A DNA stretch of 64,000 bases from positions 34,674 to 98,673 of the forward strand of contig NZ_JACYUY010000016.1 in NCBI RefSeq assembly GCF_014842025.1, given 5' to 3'. Made by a program: the position numbers and the translations under genes. The notes under the pieces were generated by a model. That model was given only the letters and a program-made list of their open reading frames with translations, searched no databases and was not told the DNA's origin. Below are positions 9,036-18,000 of the stretch, piece after piece. Numbering within the stretch: the first letter of the stretch is position 1; each line of letters opens with the position of its first letter. The DNA comes from Massilia sp. CFBP 13721 (lineage in GTDB: Bacteria; Pseudomonadota; Gammaproteobacteria; Burkholderiales; Burkholderiaceae_D).

Positions 9036-9734
9036 TTACTTCTGATTGCGGACGATGGCGACGTCGATCCCGCTGTCGAGCAGTTTCGCGCGCGCCTTGT
9101 TCACGGCTTCCACCTGGTTGAACGGGCCCAAGCGTACGCGGTGCAGGGTACCGCTGTCGCTGGCGCGGTCGGTGATCGCCGCTTCAAAGCCGAGCAGGGC
9201 CAGCTTGGCGCGGGTGTTTTCGGCGTCCGACATTTCGCGGAAGGCGCCCGCCTGCAGGTAATAGATGTACTTGTCGTCGCCGCCGGCCGCCGGCGCCGCG
9301 GGGGCGGCCGGTGCGCCAGCGGGCGCTGCCGCCGGTGCCGGTGCGGCAGGTGCTGCCGGTTTCGGCTCGCTGGCGGCAGTCATGCCGGCGATCGCCTGGC
9401 CGAGCGGATCGGACTCGGTCGCGGCAGCCGGCGCCGGTGGCGGCGGGGCAGCGGCAGCCGCCGCCTTCTTCGCTTCGCGCTCGGCCAGCTGTTTCGCCGC
9501 TTCGCGCGCGGCGTCGCGGTTGCCGTACATCGGCTTGTTCGGGTCGTTCGCCAGGCTCGGCTCGAGGTCGGCCGGACGGCCCATCTTGTTCGAGCGGTCG
9601 GTGAAGGGCGACGCGCCCTTGGTGATCATCAGCGCGACCACGACGGCGATGCCCAGGCCGATGATCAGGCCGATGATGATGCCGGTCAGGGTGCTGCCGC
9701 GCTGGCGCGAAGGGAGACGAAGAGATGCGGTCAT
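9036..9734 (-). CDS. SPOR domain-containing protein (FtsN-like layout)
   Basis: A 232-residue protein with a short basic cytoplasmic start, one membrane helix at about 17-39 (GIIIGLIIGLGIAVVVALMI), a low-complexity Ala/Pro linker and a C-terminal SPOR domain at about 155-230 (YYLQAGAFREMSDAEN onwards). This is the general FtsN-like layout, implying binding to septal peptidoglycan. It sits between argS and dsbA, a recurrent betaproteobacterial position. It is distinct from the second SPOR protein at the end of the same run. Confidence 0.88.
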   Translation of the reverse strand: MTASLRLPSRQRGSTLTGIIIGLIIGLGIAVVVALMITKGASPFTDRSNKMGRPADLEPSLANDPNKPMYGNRDAAREAAKQLAEREAKKAAAAAAPPPPAPAAATESDPLGQAIAGMTAASEPKPAAPAAPAPAAAPAGAPAAPAAPAAGGDDKYIYYLQAGAFREMSDAENTRAKLALLGFEAAITDRASDSGTLHRVRLGPFNQVEAVNKARAKLLDSGIDVAIVRNQK

Positions 9735-9758
9735 GGTCGCTTGTGCTTGTGCTGGTCG

Positions 9759-11522
9759 TTATGCTTCTGGAGCGGCTTGTGTTGCATCCTGCGCTTCGGC
9801 CGGTGCGCGTTCCATCTTGTTCGGCGCCGAGACGCCGATCAGGGCCAGGCCGTTGCGTAGCACCTGGCGCGTGGCAGTGGCCAGGGCCAGGCGTGCCAGC
9901 TTGAGCGCCTCGTCATCGTCGAGCAGCCACTTGTGGGCGAAATAATAGCTGTGCAGTTCGCCGGCCAGTTCGCGCAGGTAGAAGGCGACCTGGTGCGGGC
10001 CGAGTTCGGCCTGGGCGCGCTGCAGCACTTCCGGATAGGCCGCCAGCTTCGACAGCAGGCTGGCCTCGTGCGGCGTGGTCAAGGCGGACAGGTCGACGTT
10101 TGCCAGCGCCGCTTCGTCGCCGCCCCAGTTGGCCAGCGCCGAGCAGATGCGCGCGTGGGCGTACTGCACGTAATACACCGGGTTCTCGTCCGAGGTTTTC
10201 AGGGCGACGTCGACGTCGAACACGAATTCGGTGTCGGCCTTGCGCGAGATGAGGAAGAAGCGCACCGCATCGCGGCCGCGCGTGATGTCGCCGTTGCCCG
10301 ACCACTCGATCAGGTCGCGCACGGTCACGTAGGAGCCGGCGCGCTTGGAGATTTTGACTTCTTCGCCATCCTTCATGACGGTGACCATCTTGTGCAGCAC
10401 ATAGTCGGGGTAGCCCTGCGGGATACCGATGTTGACCGCTTGCAGGCCGGCGCGCACGCGGGCGATGGTGCCGTGGTGGTCGCTGCCCTGGATGTTGATG
10501 GCCTGGTCGAAGCCGCGGCGGAACTTCTGCATGTGGTAGGCCACGTCCGGCACGAAATAGGTGTAGGTGCCGTCGGACTTGCGCATCACGCGGTCCTTGT
10601 CGTCGCCGTAGTCGGTCGTTTTCAGCCACAGCGCGCCATCCTGCTCGTAGGTGACGCCGGCATCGACCAGGGCTTGCACGGCCTGTTCGACCTTGCCGTC
10701 GGCGTAGAGCGAGGACTCGAGATAGTAATTGTCGAACTTGACGCCGAAGGCTTGCAAATCCTGGTCCTGCTCGTTGCGCAGGTAAGCGACGGCGAAGCGG
10801 CGGATCGATTCGATGTCGTCGGCATTGCCGCTGGCGGTGGCCGGCTCGCCATCGCTGGCGGACACGGTTTGTCCGGCCAGGAAGTCGGCGGCGATGTCGG
10901 CGATGTAGTCGCCGTTGTAGGCCGACTCGGGCCACTGTTCGTCGCCCGGCTTGAAGCCGCGGGCACGCGCCTGCACCGAGTTGGCCAGCGTGGCGATCTG
11001 CACGCCGGCATCGTTGTAGTAAAACTCGCGCGTCACTTCATGGCCCTGCGCTTCGAACAGCGACGACAAGGCATCGCCCAGCGCCGCCTGGCGGCCGTGG
11101 CCGACGTGCAGCGGGCCGGTCGGGTTGGCCGAGACGAATTCGATGATCGCGTGGTGGCCCTTGCCGGATTCGCCGCGTCCGAACGCCGCGCCCTGTTGCA
11201 GGATGGTGCGCACCACCGACTGCTTGGCGCCGGCGGCCACGCGCAGGTTGATGAAGCCGGGACCGGCAACGTCGGCCGCGTCGACCAGGTCGGCCGCATT
11301 CGGATCGGCCAGCAGGGCCGCGACCAGGCGCGTGGCCAGTTCGCGCGGGTTGGTCTTCAGTGGCTTGGCCAGCTGCATGGCGATATTGCAGGCGACGTCG
11401 CCGTGGCTCGGATCGCGCGGACGCTCCAAAACAACGTTGGGCGTCAGATCGGTACCGGCGACGATCGGCGCCAGGGCAGCCTGGAAGAGGGCGACGATCT
11501 CTTGTTTTTGTTGGGCGAGCAT
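9759..11522 (-). CDS. argS: Arginyl-tRNA synthetase
   Basis: A 587-residue class I aminoacyl-tRNA synthetase. The HIGH motif appears as HVGH in [16 protein letters not shown], and the KMSKS-like loop as KISKRAG. The N-terminal Arg-tRNA synthetase domain and the C-terminal DALR anticodon-binding domain (ending in [11 protein letters not shown]) are complete. It is the first gene of the minus-strand run, so its promoter should drive all or part of argS through the distal SPOR gene. Confidence 0.98.
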   Translation of the reverse strand: MLAQQKQEIVALFQAALAPIVAGTDLTPNVVLERPRDPSHGDVACNIAMQLAKPLKTNPRELATRLVAALLADPNAADLVDAADVAGPGFINLRVAAGAKQSVVRTILQQGAAFGRGESGKGHHAIIEFVSANPTGPLHVGHGRQAALGDALSSLFEAQGHEVTREFYYNDAGVQIATLANSVQARARGFKPGDEQWPESAYNGDYIADIAADFLAGQTVSASDGEPATASGNADDIESIRRFAVAYLRNEQDQDLQAFGVKFDNYYLESSLYADGKVEQAVQALVDAGVTYEQDGALWLKTTDYGDDKDRVMRKSDGTYTYFVPDVAYHMQKFRRGFDQAINIQGSDHHGTIARVRAGLQAVNIGIPQGYPDYVLHKMVTVMKDGEEVKISKRAGSYVTVRDLIEWSGNGDITRGRDAVRFFLISRKADTEFVFDVDVALKTSDENPVYYVQYAHARICSALANWGGDEAALANVDLSALTTPHEASLLSKLAAYPEVLQRAQAELGPHQVAFYLRELAGELHSYYFAHKWLLDDDEALKLARLALATATRQVLRNGLALIGVSAPNKMERAPAEAQDATQAAPEA

Positions 11523-11582
11523 AATTTAATCGGTCAATGAGTTCGGTGAGGCGGTGGCGCGGCCACGGCATATCAGAGGTTC

Positions 11583-11588
11583 ATTATA
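11583..11588 (-). promoter_or_regulatory. Candidate -10 box for argS
   Basis: Read on the minus strand this is a perfect TATAAT about 60 bases upstream of the argS start. No good -35 hexamer is seen 16-18 bases further upstream, so this is a weak call based on the -10 alone. Confidence 0.35.
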
Positions 11589-11699
11589 CTGGTTTGCTGC
11601 AACGCCGAATACGGCGCCGCCACTCGTCAGGGTCCTGTTTAAGCGCGGCCAAAGACAGAATCGGTACAATGCGCTCTTTCTCCGCACCGACCCGCCATC

Positions 11700-13256
11700 A
11701 TGACCGACAAGCGCCGCACGCTCTCCATCAAGCCCAAGGCCGCCAGCGCCCAGGCGCCCAAACCCGCGGCCCGGCCCGCCGGCAATCCGGCCGCCCAGTA
11801 CGCGCGGCCGCAGACAGCTGGCCAGCCGGCGCCCAAGCCCGTGAAGAAACCTGAAGCGAAGCCGGCGGCGCCTGAAAGAAGGCCCGCAGCGCGGCCTGCC
11901 CCAGCGGCGCGCCCGGCCTACGAAGTCAAACCCCAGTTCCAGCAAGACTTCCGTCCCGACCTGCCATCCGACTCGCTGGCGCTGGCCATGCTGGGCGCGG
12001 CCAGTGCCGTGGCCCAGGTACGCGCCGGCACCGCGCTGCCGCAGGCACTGGCGCAGGTGTTCGCCGCGTATGGCGTTACGCCGCAGGGACGCGGTGCGAT
12101 CCAGGACCTGGCCTACCGCACCATGCGCGGACTCGGGCGCGCCGAAACCCTGCTCGGCCTGATGACGACCAAGGCGCCGGACGTGCCGATGCTGGTCGGC
12201 CTGATCGAGTGCGCACTGGTGCTGCTCGATCCGCCCGAGGGCGACAAGGCGGCCTACGAACCGTTCACGGTCGTCGACCAGGCGGTCACGGCGGCGGCAC
12301 ATCATCCCGACTTCGCCCACGCCAAGGCGATGGTGAACGCGGTGCTGCGCCGCTTCCTGCGCGAACGCGACGCGCTGGTGGCGACGGCGCTGCAGCAGCC
12401 GCTGGCGCAATGGAATTATCCGCAGTGGTGGATCGATGCCACCAAAGCGGCCTATCCGCGCGACTGGGAGGCCATCCTCGCGGCCGGCAACCGCCAGCCG
12501 CCGCTGACGCTGCGCGTGAATACCCGCAAGACCTCGCTCGACGAGTACCTGCGTCTGCTGGACGAAGCGGGCATGGCGGCCGACGTGGTCGGCCCGCAAG
12601 CGCTGCGCCTGAAGCAGGCGACCAACGTGGCGCAGATCCCCGGCTTTCACGATGGCCTGGTGTCGGTGCAGGATGCCGGCGCCCAGCTGGCGGCGCCGCT
12701 GCTCGACTTGCACGACGGCCTGCGCGTGCTCGACGCCTGCGCCGCGCCCGGCGGCAAGAGCGGCCACATCCTCGAGGTGGCGCAAGTGGAACTGACCTCG
12801 GTCGACGCCGATCCGCAGCGCCTGGCGCGCGTGGGCGACAACCTCGGCCGGCTCGGCTTCGAAGCCACCCTGGTGGCGGCAGAAGCGCAGGGGCAGGATT
12901 GGTGGGACGGCCGTCAATACGACCGCATTCTGGCCGACGTGCCGTGTACCGCCTCGGGCATCGTGCGCCGCCATCCGGACATTCGCTGGCTGCGCCGCAA
13001 GACCGACACGCGCCAACTTACAACACTTTCCGGGGAGATACTCGACAATCTTTGGCAGATGCTGCGGGCCGATGGTAAATTGTTGTTTGTGACATGTTCG
13101 CTCTGGCCCCAGGAATCGGAGGCACAAGCGGCCGCGTTCGCGGCCCGCCACGACGACGCCATCCGCCTTGATGCGCCGGGGCAGCTGCTGCCCTCGAGCG
13201 GCGCCGGGCTCGATCATGACGGCCTGTTCTATGCCCTGTTCCAGAAGCGAGCGTAG
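11700..13256 (+). CDS. rsmB: 16S rRNA (cytosine-967) C5-methyltransferase RsmB-like
   Basis: A 518-residue NOL1/NOP2/Sun-family RNA methyltransferase. Residues 1-75 are Lys/Pro/Ala-rich and probably disordered. A NusB-like helical domain then occupies about 95-230, and the Rossmann methyltransferase follows with SAM loop DACAAPGGKSGHILE, motif IV DVPCTASGI carrying one active-site Cys, and motif VI VTCSLWPQES carrying the other. The basic N-terminal extension is longer than in E. coli RsmB. Usual partners fmt and def are 14 kb away, but the DUF4390-NtrY-regulator genes that often follow rsmB are here. Confidence 0.92.
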   Translation: MTDKRRTLSIKPKAASAQAPKPAARPAGNPAAQYARPQTAGQPAPKPVKKPEAKPAAPERRPAARPAPAARPAYEVKPQFQQDFRPDLPSDSLALAMLGAASAVAQVRAGTALPQALAQVFAAYGVTPQGRGAIQDLAYRTMRGLGRAETLLGLMTTKAPDVPMLVGLIECALVLLDPPEGDKAAYEPFTVVDQAVTAAAHHPDFAHAKAMVNAVLRRFLRERDALVATALQQPLAQWNYPQWWIDATKAAYPRDWEAILAAGNRQPPLTLRVNTRKTSLDEYLRLLDEAGMAADVVGPQALRLKQATNVAQIPGFHDGLVSVQDAGAQLAAPLLDLHDGLRVLDACAAPGGKSGHILEVAQVELTSVDADPQRLARVGDNLGRLGFEATLVAAEAQGQDWWDGRQYDRILADVPCTASGIVRRHPDIRWLRRKTDTRQLTTLSGEILDNLWQMLRADGKLLFVTCSLWPQESEAQAAAFAARHDDAIRLDAPGQLLPSSGAGLDHDGLFYALFQKRA

Positions 13257-13331
13257 ACGTCCGCACAGTTTTCGTTCCCGCATAATTCGCGCAACGCATC
13301 ATCGCTCAATTTACTTAGGTTCCGGCCCCTT

Positions 13332-13895
13332 GTGACTTCACGATTTTTCCGCCTCCTCGCCTGCCAGCTGCTGCTGGTCTTCGCGTGCGCAACGGCGCAG
13401 GCGGCCGACGGGATCGACATCACGCTGGCGAAAATCGAGGCAAGCGACGAAGGCTACCGGCTCGGCGCGAATTATTCGTTCGACCTGAACCGCGACCTGG
13501 AAGAAGCCCTGCAGCATGGCGTCAAACTCTACTTCACGACCGAGATCGAACTGACGCGGCCGCGCTGGTACTGGCGCGACGACCGCGCCGTGTCTTCCAA
13601 GCGCACGGTCAGCATCTCCTACGACGTGCTGCTGCGCCAGTACTACGTCTCGACCGGCGGCAGCGTCCAGCAGACCTTCCAGACTCTGGATGAGGCGATG
13701 TTCCAGATCCGGCGCCCGGGGCGCTGGGTGATCGCCCCGAAAAGCGCGCTGAAATCCGGCGAAAGCTATGAAGTTACCCTGCGCATGTACATGAACCGCG
13801 ACCTGCTGCAAAAGCCGCTGCAGGTCAATGCGCTCAGCAACTCGGACTGGAACCTCGCGTCCAACAGAAAGACCTTCACCTACCGTGCGGAGTAA
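13332..13895 (+). CDS. DUF4390 domain protein, exported
   Basis: A 187-residue protein starting with GTG and carrying a signal peptide (residues 1-24, cleavage near AQAADG). The mature part is mostly beta-strand in character with conserved aromatic and acidic positions (RPRWYWRDD); it matches the DUF4390 family, whose function is unknown. It sits directly upstream of the NtrY-like kinase (3-base gap), as is typical in betaproteobacteria. A periplasmic accessory role for the kinase is plausible but inferred from linkage only. Confidence 0.82.
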   Translation: MTSRFFRLLACQLLLVFACATAQAADGIDITLAKIEASDEGYRLGANYSFDLNRDLEEALQHGVKLYFTTEIELTRPRWYWRDDRAVSSKRTVSISYDVLLRQYYVSTGGSVQQTFQTLDEAMFQIRRPGRWVIAPKSALKSGESYEVTLRMYMNRDLLQKPLQVNALSNSDWNLASNRKTFTYRAE

Positions 13896-13898
13896 GGC

Positions 13899-16193
13899 GT
13901 GAACCAGGCCATTCGCTACGCGCTGGTCGTCGGCGGCGCGGTCGTTTCGATCCTGTTGTTCCTGCTTGCCTCGGCTTCCGACAGCTCCGGCTTCCTCGGG
14001 CCTTACTACACCTGGCTGCTGAACCTGAACGTGACGATCGCGTTCCTGCTGCTGGTGCTGGTCGTGGTCGCCCTCGGGCGCCTGTATTCGCGCTATAAAG
14101 CCAGGCGCTTCGGCTCGCGCCTGATGGCGAGATTGGTGCTGCTGTTCGCCGGCATCGGCATCCTGCCGGGCCTGGTCATCTTCATGGTGTCGGTGCAGTT
14201 CGCCTCGCATTCGATCGAATCCTGGTTCGATGTCAAGATCGAGGCGGCCCTGCAATCGGGCCTGAACCTCGGCCACGCGGCGCTCGACGAGTCGCTGGCC
14301 GAACTGTCGGCAAAAAGCCAGACGGTGGCCGCGACCTTGTCCGGCCAGGACGACGCCGGCGCCCAGCTGGCGCTGTCGCAGCTGGTGTCGAACACCGACG
14401 GCATGCAAAGCGCGCTCCTGCTCGACGCCGGCGGCAAACTGGTGGCCAGCGCCAGCGAAGACCGGCGCGCCGACCTCACGAGCGACTTGCCGAATCCGCA
14501 GATGGTGCGCCAGGCCGCAATGCCCGGCGGTTACGCGCGCGCCGAGGGCGGCATCGAACTCGACTTCCGCGAAAATACCGGCAACGGCAACGGCGCCGGT
14601 TCCAACGCGCTCGACGCCGCCACCGGCCTGCGCCTGCGCGTGGTGATGGCCGTGCCCGAGCCGCCCGGCGTGGCGCCGCGCTACCTGCAGCTGATGCAGA
14701 CGGTGCCGGTCAACCTGGCCACGAATGCCGAGGTGCTGCGCACCGCCTTCAGCGAATACCAGCAGCGCTCGGTGGCGCGCGAGGGCCTGAAACGGATGTA
14801 CATCGGCACCCTGATCCTGACCCTGCTGCTGGCCATCTTCGGCGCCATCGGCAGCGCGGTGCTGATCGCCGGGAACCTGGCCCAGCCGCTGCTAGTGCTG
14901 GCCGAAGGCACGCAGGCGGTGGCCGAGGGCGACCTGTCGCCGCGCCCGATCGTCGAAACCACCGACGAACTGGGCACGCTGACGCAATCCTTCAATGCCA
15001 TGACTGGCCAGCTGTTCGAAGCGCGCAGCGCCGTCGAACGCAACCGCGCGGCGCTGCAAAGCGCCAAGGCCCACCTGGAATCGGTGCTGGCCAACATGTC
15101 GGCCGGCGTGCTGGTGCTGGATGCCGACGGCACCGTGGTCAATTCGAACGAGGCCGCCTGCCGCATCCTGCAGATGGAGCAGTGCAACCTGAACGGGCCG
15201 CTGTCAAAGATCGAGGGCCTGGAGAATTTCGCCGCCACCGTCACGCGCGCGTTCTCGACCCAGAGCGCGCAGTCGGCCGCCGGTACCGCGCGCCAGCGCA
15301 CCCACTGGCAGCAGGAGATCGAGATCCCGCGCCGCGATCCGGGAGAGGACCACGACACCACCTTGCTGGCGCGCGGCTCGCGCCTGCCGGTGGGCGTGGG
15401 TAGCGGCTTCATCGTCGTGTTCGACGATATCTCCGACGTGATTTCGGCGCAGCGCTCGGTGGCCTGGGGCGAAGTCGCGCGGCGCCTGGCGCACGAGATC
15501 AAGAACCCGCTGACGCCAATCCAGCTGTCGGCCGAACGCCTGCAGATGAAACTCGAAGGCAAGCTCGAGCCGCTCGATGCGGCGCTGCTGGCGCGCGCCA
15601 CGACCACCATCGTCAACCAGGTCGACGCCATGAAGCGCATGGTCGACGACTTCCGCGACTATGCGCGCACGCCGCCGGCGGTGCTCGAACCGCTCGACCT
15701 GAACGGCCTGATCGAAGAAATCCTGACCTTGTACCTGGCCGAGGACGCCTCCGACATCATCCATGCGACGCTGGCGCCGAACCTGCCGCGCGTGATGGGC
15801 GACCCGACCCAGCTGCGCCAGGTGATCCACAACCTGCTGCAGAACGCCCAGGACGCCTTGAGCGACCGCGGTCCGGGCGTGCAGCCGGCGCGCATCGACG
15901 TCGCCACCGAGATCATCCGCTATACCGGCGCCGACGGCACCGCGGGCGAGGCCGTGCGCCTGGCGATCCTCGACAATGGCCCCGGTTTCGCACCCAAGAT
16001 CCTGGCGCGCGCGTTCGAACCGTACGTGACGTCGAAGGCGCGCGGCACCGGCCTGGGCTTGCCGATGGTGAAGAAGATCATCGACGAACACGGTGGCCGC
16101 ATCGACGTTCAAAACCGTCCGGACGGAAGTGGCGCGTCGGTATTCATTTTGCTGTTAAAGTTAGCACAAGAGGCGAACTTGGCCGAAGTGTAA
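13899..16193 (+). CDS. NtrY-like membrane sensor histidine kinase
   Basis: A 764-residue kinase starting at GTG. N-terminal membrane segments lie at about 6-28, 38-62 and 80-105, followed by an extracytoplasmic sensor region, another membrane segment near 300-325, a HAMP linker, a PAS domain at about 385-500, and the HisKA/HATPase core. The phosphoacceptor His532 is in RRLAHEIKNPLTPIQ. ATP-binding boxes are NLLQNAQDAL, DNGPGF and GTGLGLPMVKKI. NtrY homologues respond to nitrogen or redox state in other proteobacteria; the signal here is unknown. Its partner regulator begins 72 bases downstream. Confidence 0.9.
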   Translation: MNQAIRYALVVGGAVVSILLFLLASASDSSGFLGPYYTWLLNLNVTIAFLLLVLVVVALGRLYSRYKARRFGSRLMARLVLLFAGIGILPGLVIFMVSVQFASHSIESWFDVKIEAALQSGLNLGHAALDESLAELSAKSQTVAATLSGQDDAGAQLALSQLVSNTDGMQSALLLDAGGKLVASASEDRRADLTSDLPNPQMVRQAAMPGGYARAEGGIELDFRENTGNGNGAGSNALDAATGLRLRVVMAVPEPPGVAPRYLQLMQTVPVNLATNAEVLRTAFSEYQQRSVAREGLKRMYIGTLILTLLLAIFGAIGSAVLIAGNLAQPLLVLAEGTQAVAEGDLSPRPIVETTDELGTLTQSFNAMTGQLFEARSAVERNRAALQSAKAHLESVLANMSAGVLVLDADGTVVNSNEAACRILQMEQCNLNGPLSKIEGLENFAATVTRAFSTQSAQSAAGTARQRTHWQQEIEIPRRDPGEDHDTTLLARGSRLPVGVGSGFIVVFDDISDVISAQRSVAWGEVARRLAHEIKNPLTPIQLSAERLQMKLEGKLEPLDAALLARATTTIVNQVDAMKRMVDDFRDYARTPPAVLEPLDLNGLIEEILTLYLAEDASDIIHATLAPNLPRVMGDPTQLRQVIHNLLQNAQDALSDRGPGVQPARIDVATEIIRYTGADGTAGEAVRLAILDNGPGFAPKILARAFEPYVTSKARGTGLGLPMVKKIIDEHGGRIDVQNRPDGSGASVFILLLKLAQEANLAEV

Positions 16194-16265
16194 AAGAGGC
16201 ATAGAATCATGGCTCGATTACAACTGGCACGCACTGTTTAACGCGGGTGGAGACGGAAGACAACG

Positions 16266-16988
16266 ATGGCAAACATACTCGTAGTTGATGATGAAATGGG
16301 CATCCGCGAGCTGCTCTCGGAAATCCTGGGAGACGAAGGCCACGCAATCACACTGGCCGAAAACGCGCAGCAGGCACGCGAAGCACGTGCCGCCGGCGCA
16401 CCCGACCTGGTCCTGCTCGATATCTGGATGCCCGATACCGACGGCGTCACGCTGCTCAAGGAGTGGCAGCGCGATGGCTTGCTTACCATGCCGGTCATCA
16501 TGATGTCGGGCCACGCCACCATCGATACCGCCGTCGAGGCGACCCGCATCGGCGCCCTGAACTTCCTCGAAAAGCCGATCGCCCTGCAAAAGCTCTTGAA
16601 AGCCGTGCAGCAGGGCCTGAGCCGCGCCCAGGAAGTGGCGCGCGCGCCGGTGCCGCCGCCGCGTCCGCCGATGCCGGCGCCGGTGGTCGAAGCGCCGCCG
16701 GTCAGCAACCCGATGTTCGCAGCCCAGCCCGTACCGGCGCCGCTGAACGGCGCGCGCGTGGGCGTGATCGGCCATGGCGAAACGCAAGGCTATACGCTCT
16801 CGTTCGACCTGCCGCTGCGCGAAGCGCGCGACGCCTTCGAGCGCATGTATTTCGAACACCATCTCGGCCGCGAAGGCGGCAGCATGACGCGCGTGGCCGA
16901 AAAGACCGGCCTCGAGCGCACCCACCTGTACCGCAAACTGAAGCAGCTCGGCGTCGAACCGGGCAAGCTCGGCAAGCGCGGCGGATGA
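16266..16988 (+). CDS. Response regulator, receiver plus Fis-type HTH (NtrX-like, no AAA+ domain)
   Basis: A 240-residue regulator. The receiver domain spans 1-120 with acidic pocket DDE at 8-10, phosphoacceptor Asp52 in LLDIWMPDTDG, and the KP pair near 101. A Pro-rich linker (about 123-145) leads straight to a C-terminal Fis-type helix-turn-helix (VAEKTGLERTHLYRKLKQLG). The C-terminal part resembles the end of NtrX, but the whole sigma-54-interacting AAA+ ATPase is absent. It therefore cannot activate sigma-54 promoters by ATP hydrolysis and more likely works as a classical DNA-binding regulator. It pairs with the kinase upstream. Confidence 0.9.
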   Translation: MANILVVDDEMGIRELLSEILGDEGHAITLAENAQQAREARAAGAPDLVLLDIWMPDTDGVTLLKEWQRDGLLTMPVIMMSGHATIDTAVEATRIGALNFLEKPIALQKLLKAVQQGLSRAQEVARAPVPPPRPPMPAPVVEAPPVSNPMFAAQPVPAPLNGARVGVIGHGETQGYTLSFDLPLREARDAFERMYFEHHLGREGGSMTRVAEKTGLERTHLYRKLKQLGVEPGKLGKRGG

Positions 16989-16995
16989 GGGGCAG

Positions 16996-17448
16996 ATGAG
17001 CGGCAGCGATTCGCCGGCCCCTGTGCCGGCGGACCCTGCCGGCCCTGCTGGCCCCTTCACATCCGGCTCTTCTTCGCGTCATCCGATTCCTACGGTGCTC
17101 GTCACCGGCCCCTCCGTTGCAGCACGCGAAGCGGCCATTGCCAAGGCCCTGCAGCACCCCGCTACGCCCCGTAGCGATGGGGCCGCCGTCATCCTCGAGG
17201 GCCTCCCGGACGGCAATGTCATGCTGGAAGCATCCGACCATCTCCTGATTTCGCGCATCGCGCCCGGTTGCCTGTGCTGCGCAGGAAATCTGGTGATGCG
17301 TGTTACATTGAATCGTCTGCTGCGCCAGCGTCCGGCCCGTCTCTTCATCGGGATTGCGGACACGACGCACCTGGACCAGTTGCGATCATGGTTGAGCAGC
17401 ACACCATACGATCAGCTGTTGGCTCTCACGCCCGACCTGCACTCTTGA
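16996..17448 (+). CDS. Degenerate G3E (CobW/YjiA-like) GTPase-related protein
   Basis: A 150-residue protein 7 bases after the response regulator. After a Pro/Ser/Ala-rich start, the strand-loop VLVTGPSVAAREAAIAKAL occupies the Walker A position but lacks the GxxxxGK[ST] lysine. The metal-binding signature is kept as GCLCC within RIAPGCLCCAGNLVMRVTLN, and the following IGIADTTHL resembles the switch region. Only about half of a normal G3E protein is present, with no C-terminal CobW domain. GTP hydrolysis therefore looks unlikely; metal binding through the two adjacent Cys plus one remains possible. Function unknown. Confidence 0.7.
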   Translation: MSGSDSPAPVPADPAGPAGPFTSGSSSRHPIPTVLVTGPSVAAREAAIAKALQHPATPRSDGAAVILEGLPDGNVMLEASDHLLISRIAPGCLCCAGNLVMRVTLNRLLRQRPARLFIGIADTTHLDQLRSWLSSTPYDQLLALTPDLHS

Positions 17449-17544
17449 AATCCGGTCGCGCGAGCCCCACCTCTTCACTAAGTTAAAGCCCGTCGCCCGC
17501 CGCCGCGCGACAGGCAATCACTCTGATTGAGAGAAGGAGTCACC

Positions 17545-17802
17545 ATGAACATGATCTACAACAGCGAACAGTACAGCGTGGTCGAATTTGGCGTCGATCG
17601 CGACCTCGAAGCCCTGCGCTTCGGCGGTTACGAGATCGTCGACAAAGCCGGCCGCCGCGAAGCGTTCATCGGCGGCAAACTGGCGCAATCGTTCCGCCGC
17701 GACGTCAACAACCTCATTGCCAGCGAGCCCACCATGGAAGAAATCGACGACTTCCTCGGCTCCTACGACACGATGATGAACCAGCCGGTAGTGCTGCACT
17801 AA
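17545..17802 (+). CDS. DUF3567 family protein
   Basis: An 85-residue acidic cytoplasmic protein with no signal or membrane segment. The start at 17545 is chosen because it has AGAAGGAG seven bases upstream; a TTG 18 bases earlier lacks one. The family is small and largely confined to betaproteobacteria, and its function is unknown. It stands alone between the regulator cluster and the amidotransferase gene. The final codons and the TAA form the first unit of an 11-base tandem repeat. Confidence 0.8.
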   Translation: MNMIYNSEQYSVVEFGVDRDLEALRFGGYEIVDKAGRREAFIGGKLAQSFRRDVNNLIASEPTMEEIDDFLGSYDTMMNQPVVLH

Positions 17803-17836
17803 GGCAGCACTAAGGCAGCACTAAGGCTGCACTAAG
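17793..17836 (+). repeat. 11-base tandem repeat across a stop codon
   Basis: Four head-to-tail units of GC(A/T)GCACTAAG at 17793, 17804, 17815 and 17826. The first unit contains the last codons and the TAA stop of the DUF3567 gene. Because the period is 11, the TAA trinucleotides at 17800, 17811, 17822 and 17833 fall in all three reading frames. Confidence 0.9.
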
Positions 17837-18000
17837 CTGCCCGATACGCTGGAGGATCAGCCCACCGACGGCCAGGGACACAACGGGATGCAGGCGCCGC
17901 ACCAGCCGGCGCCGCGTCCGCCCTGGGTCTGCGCTGTGGTTCCCGCAGTTGCTCTGCTCCATACCTCGTCCTACCCCGGCAACATGGTAAGCTCTTCACC

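Noticed and set aside
17793..17836. Short tandem array considered as a CRISPR
   Set aside because: Units are 11 bases without spacers, so it is a simple tandem repeat.
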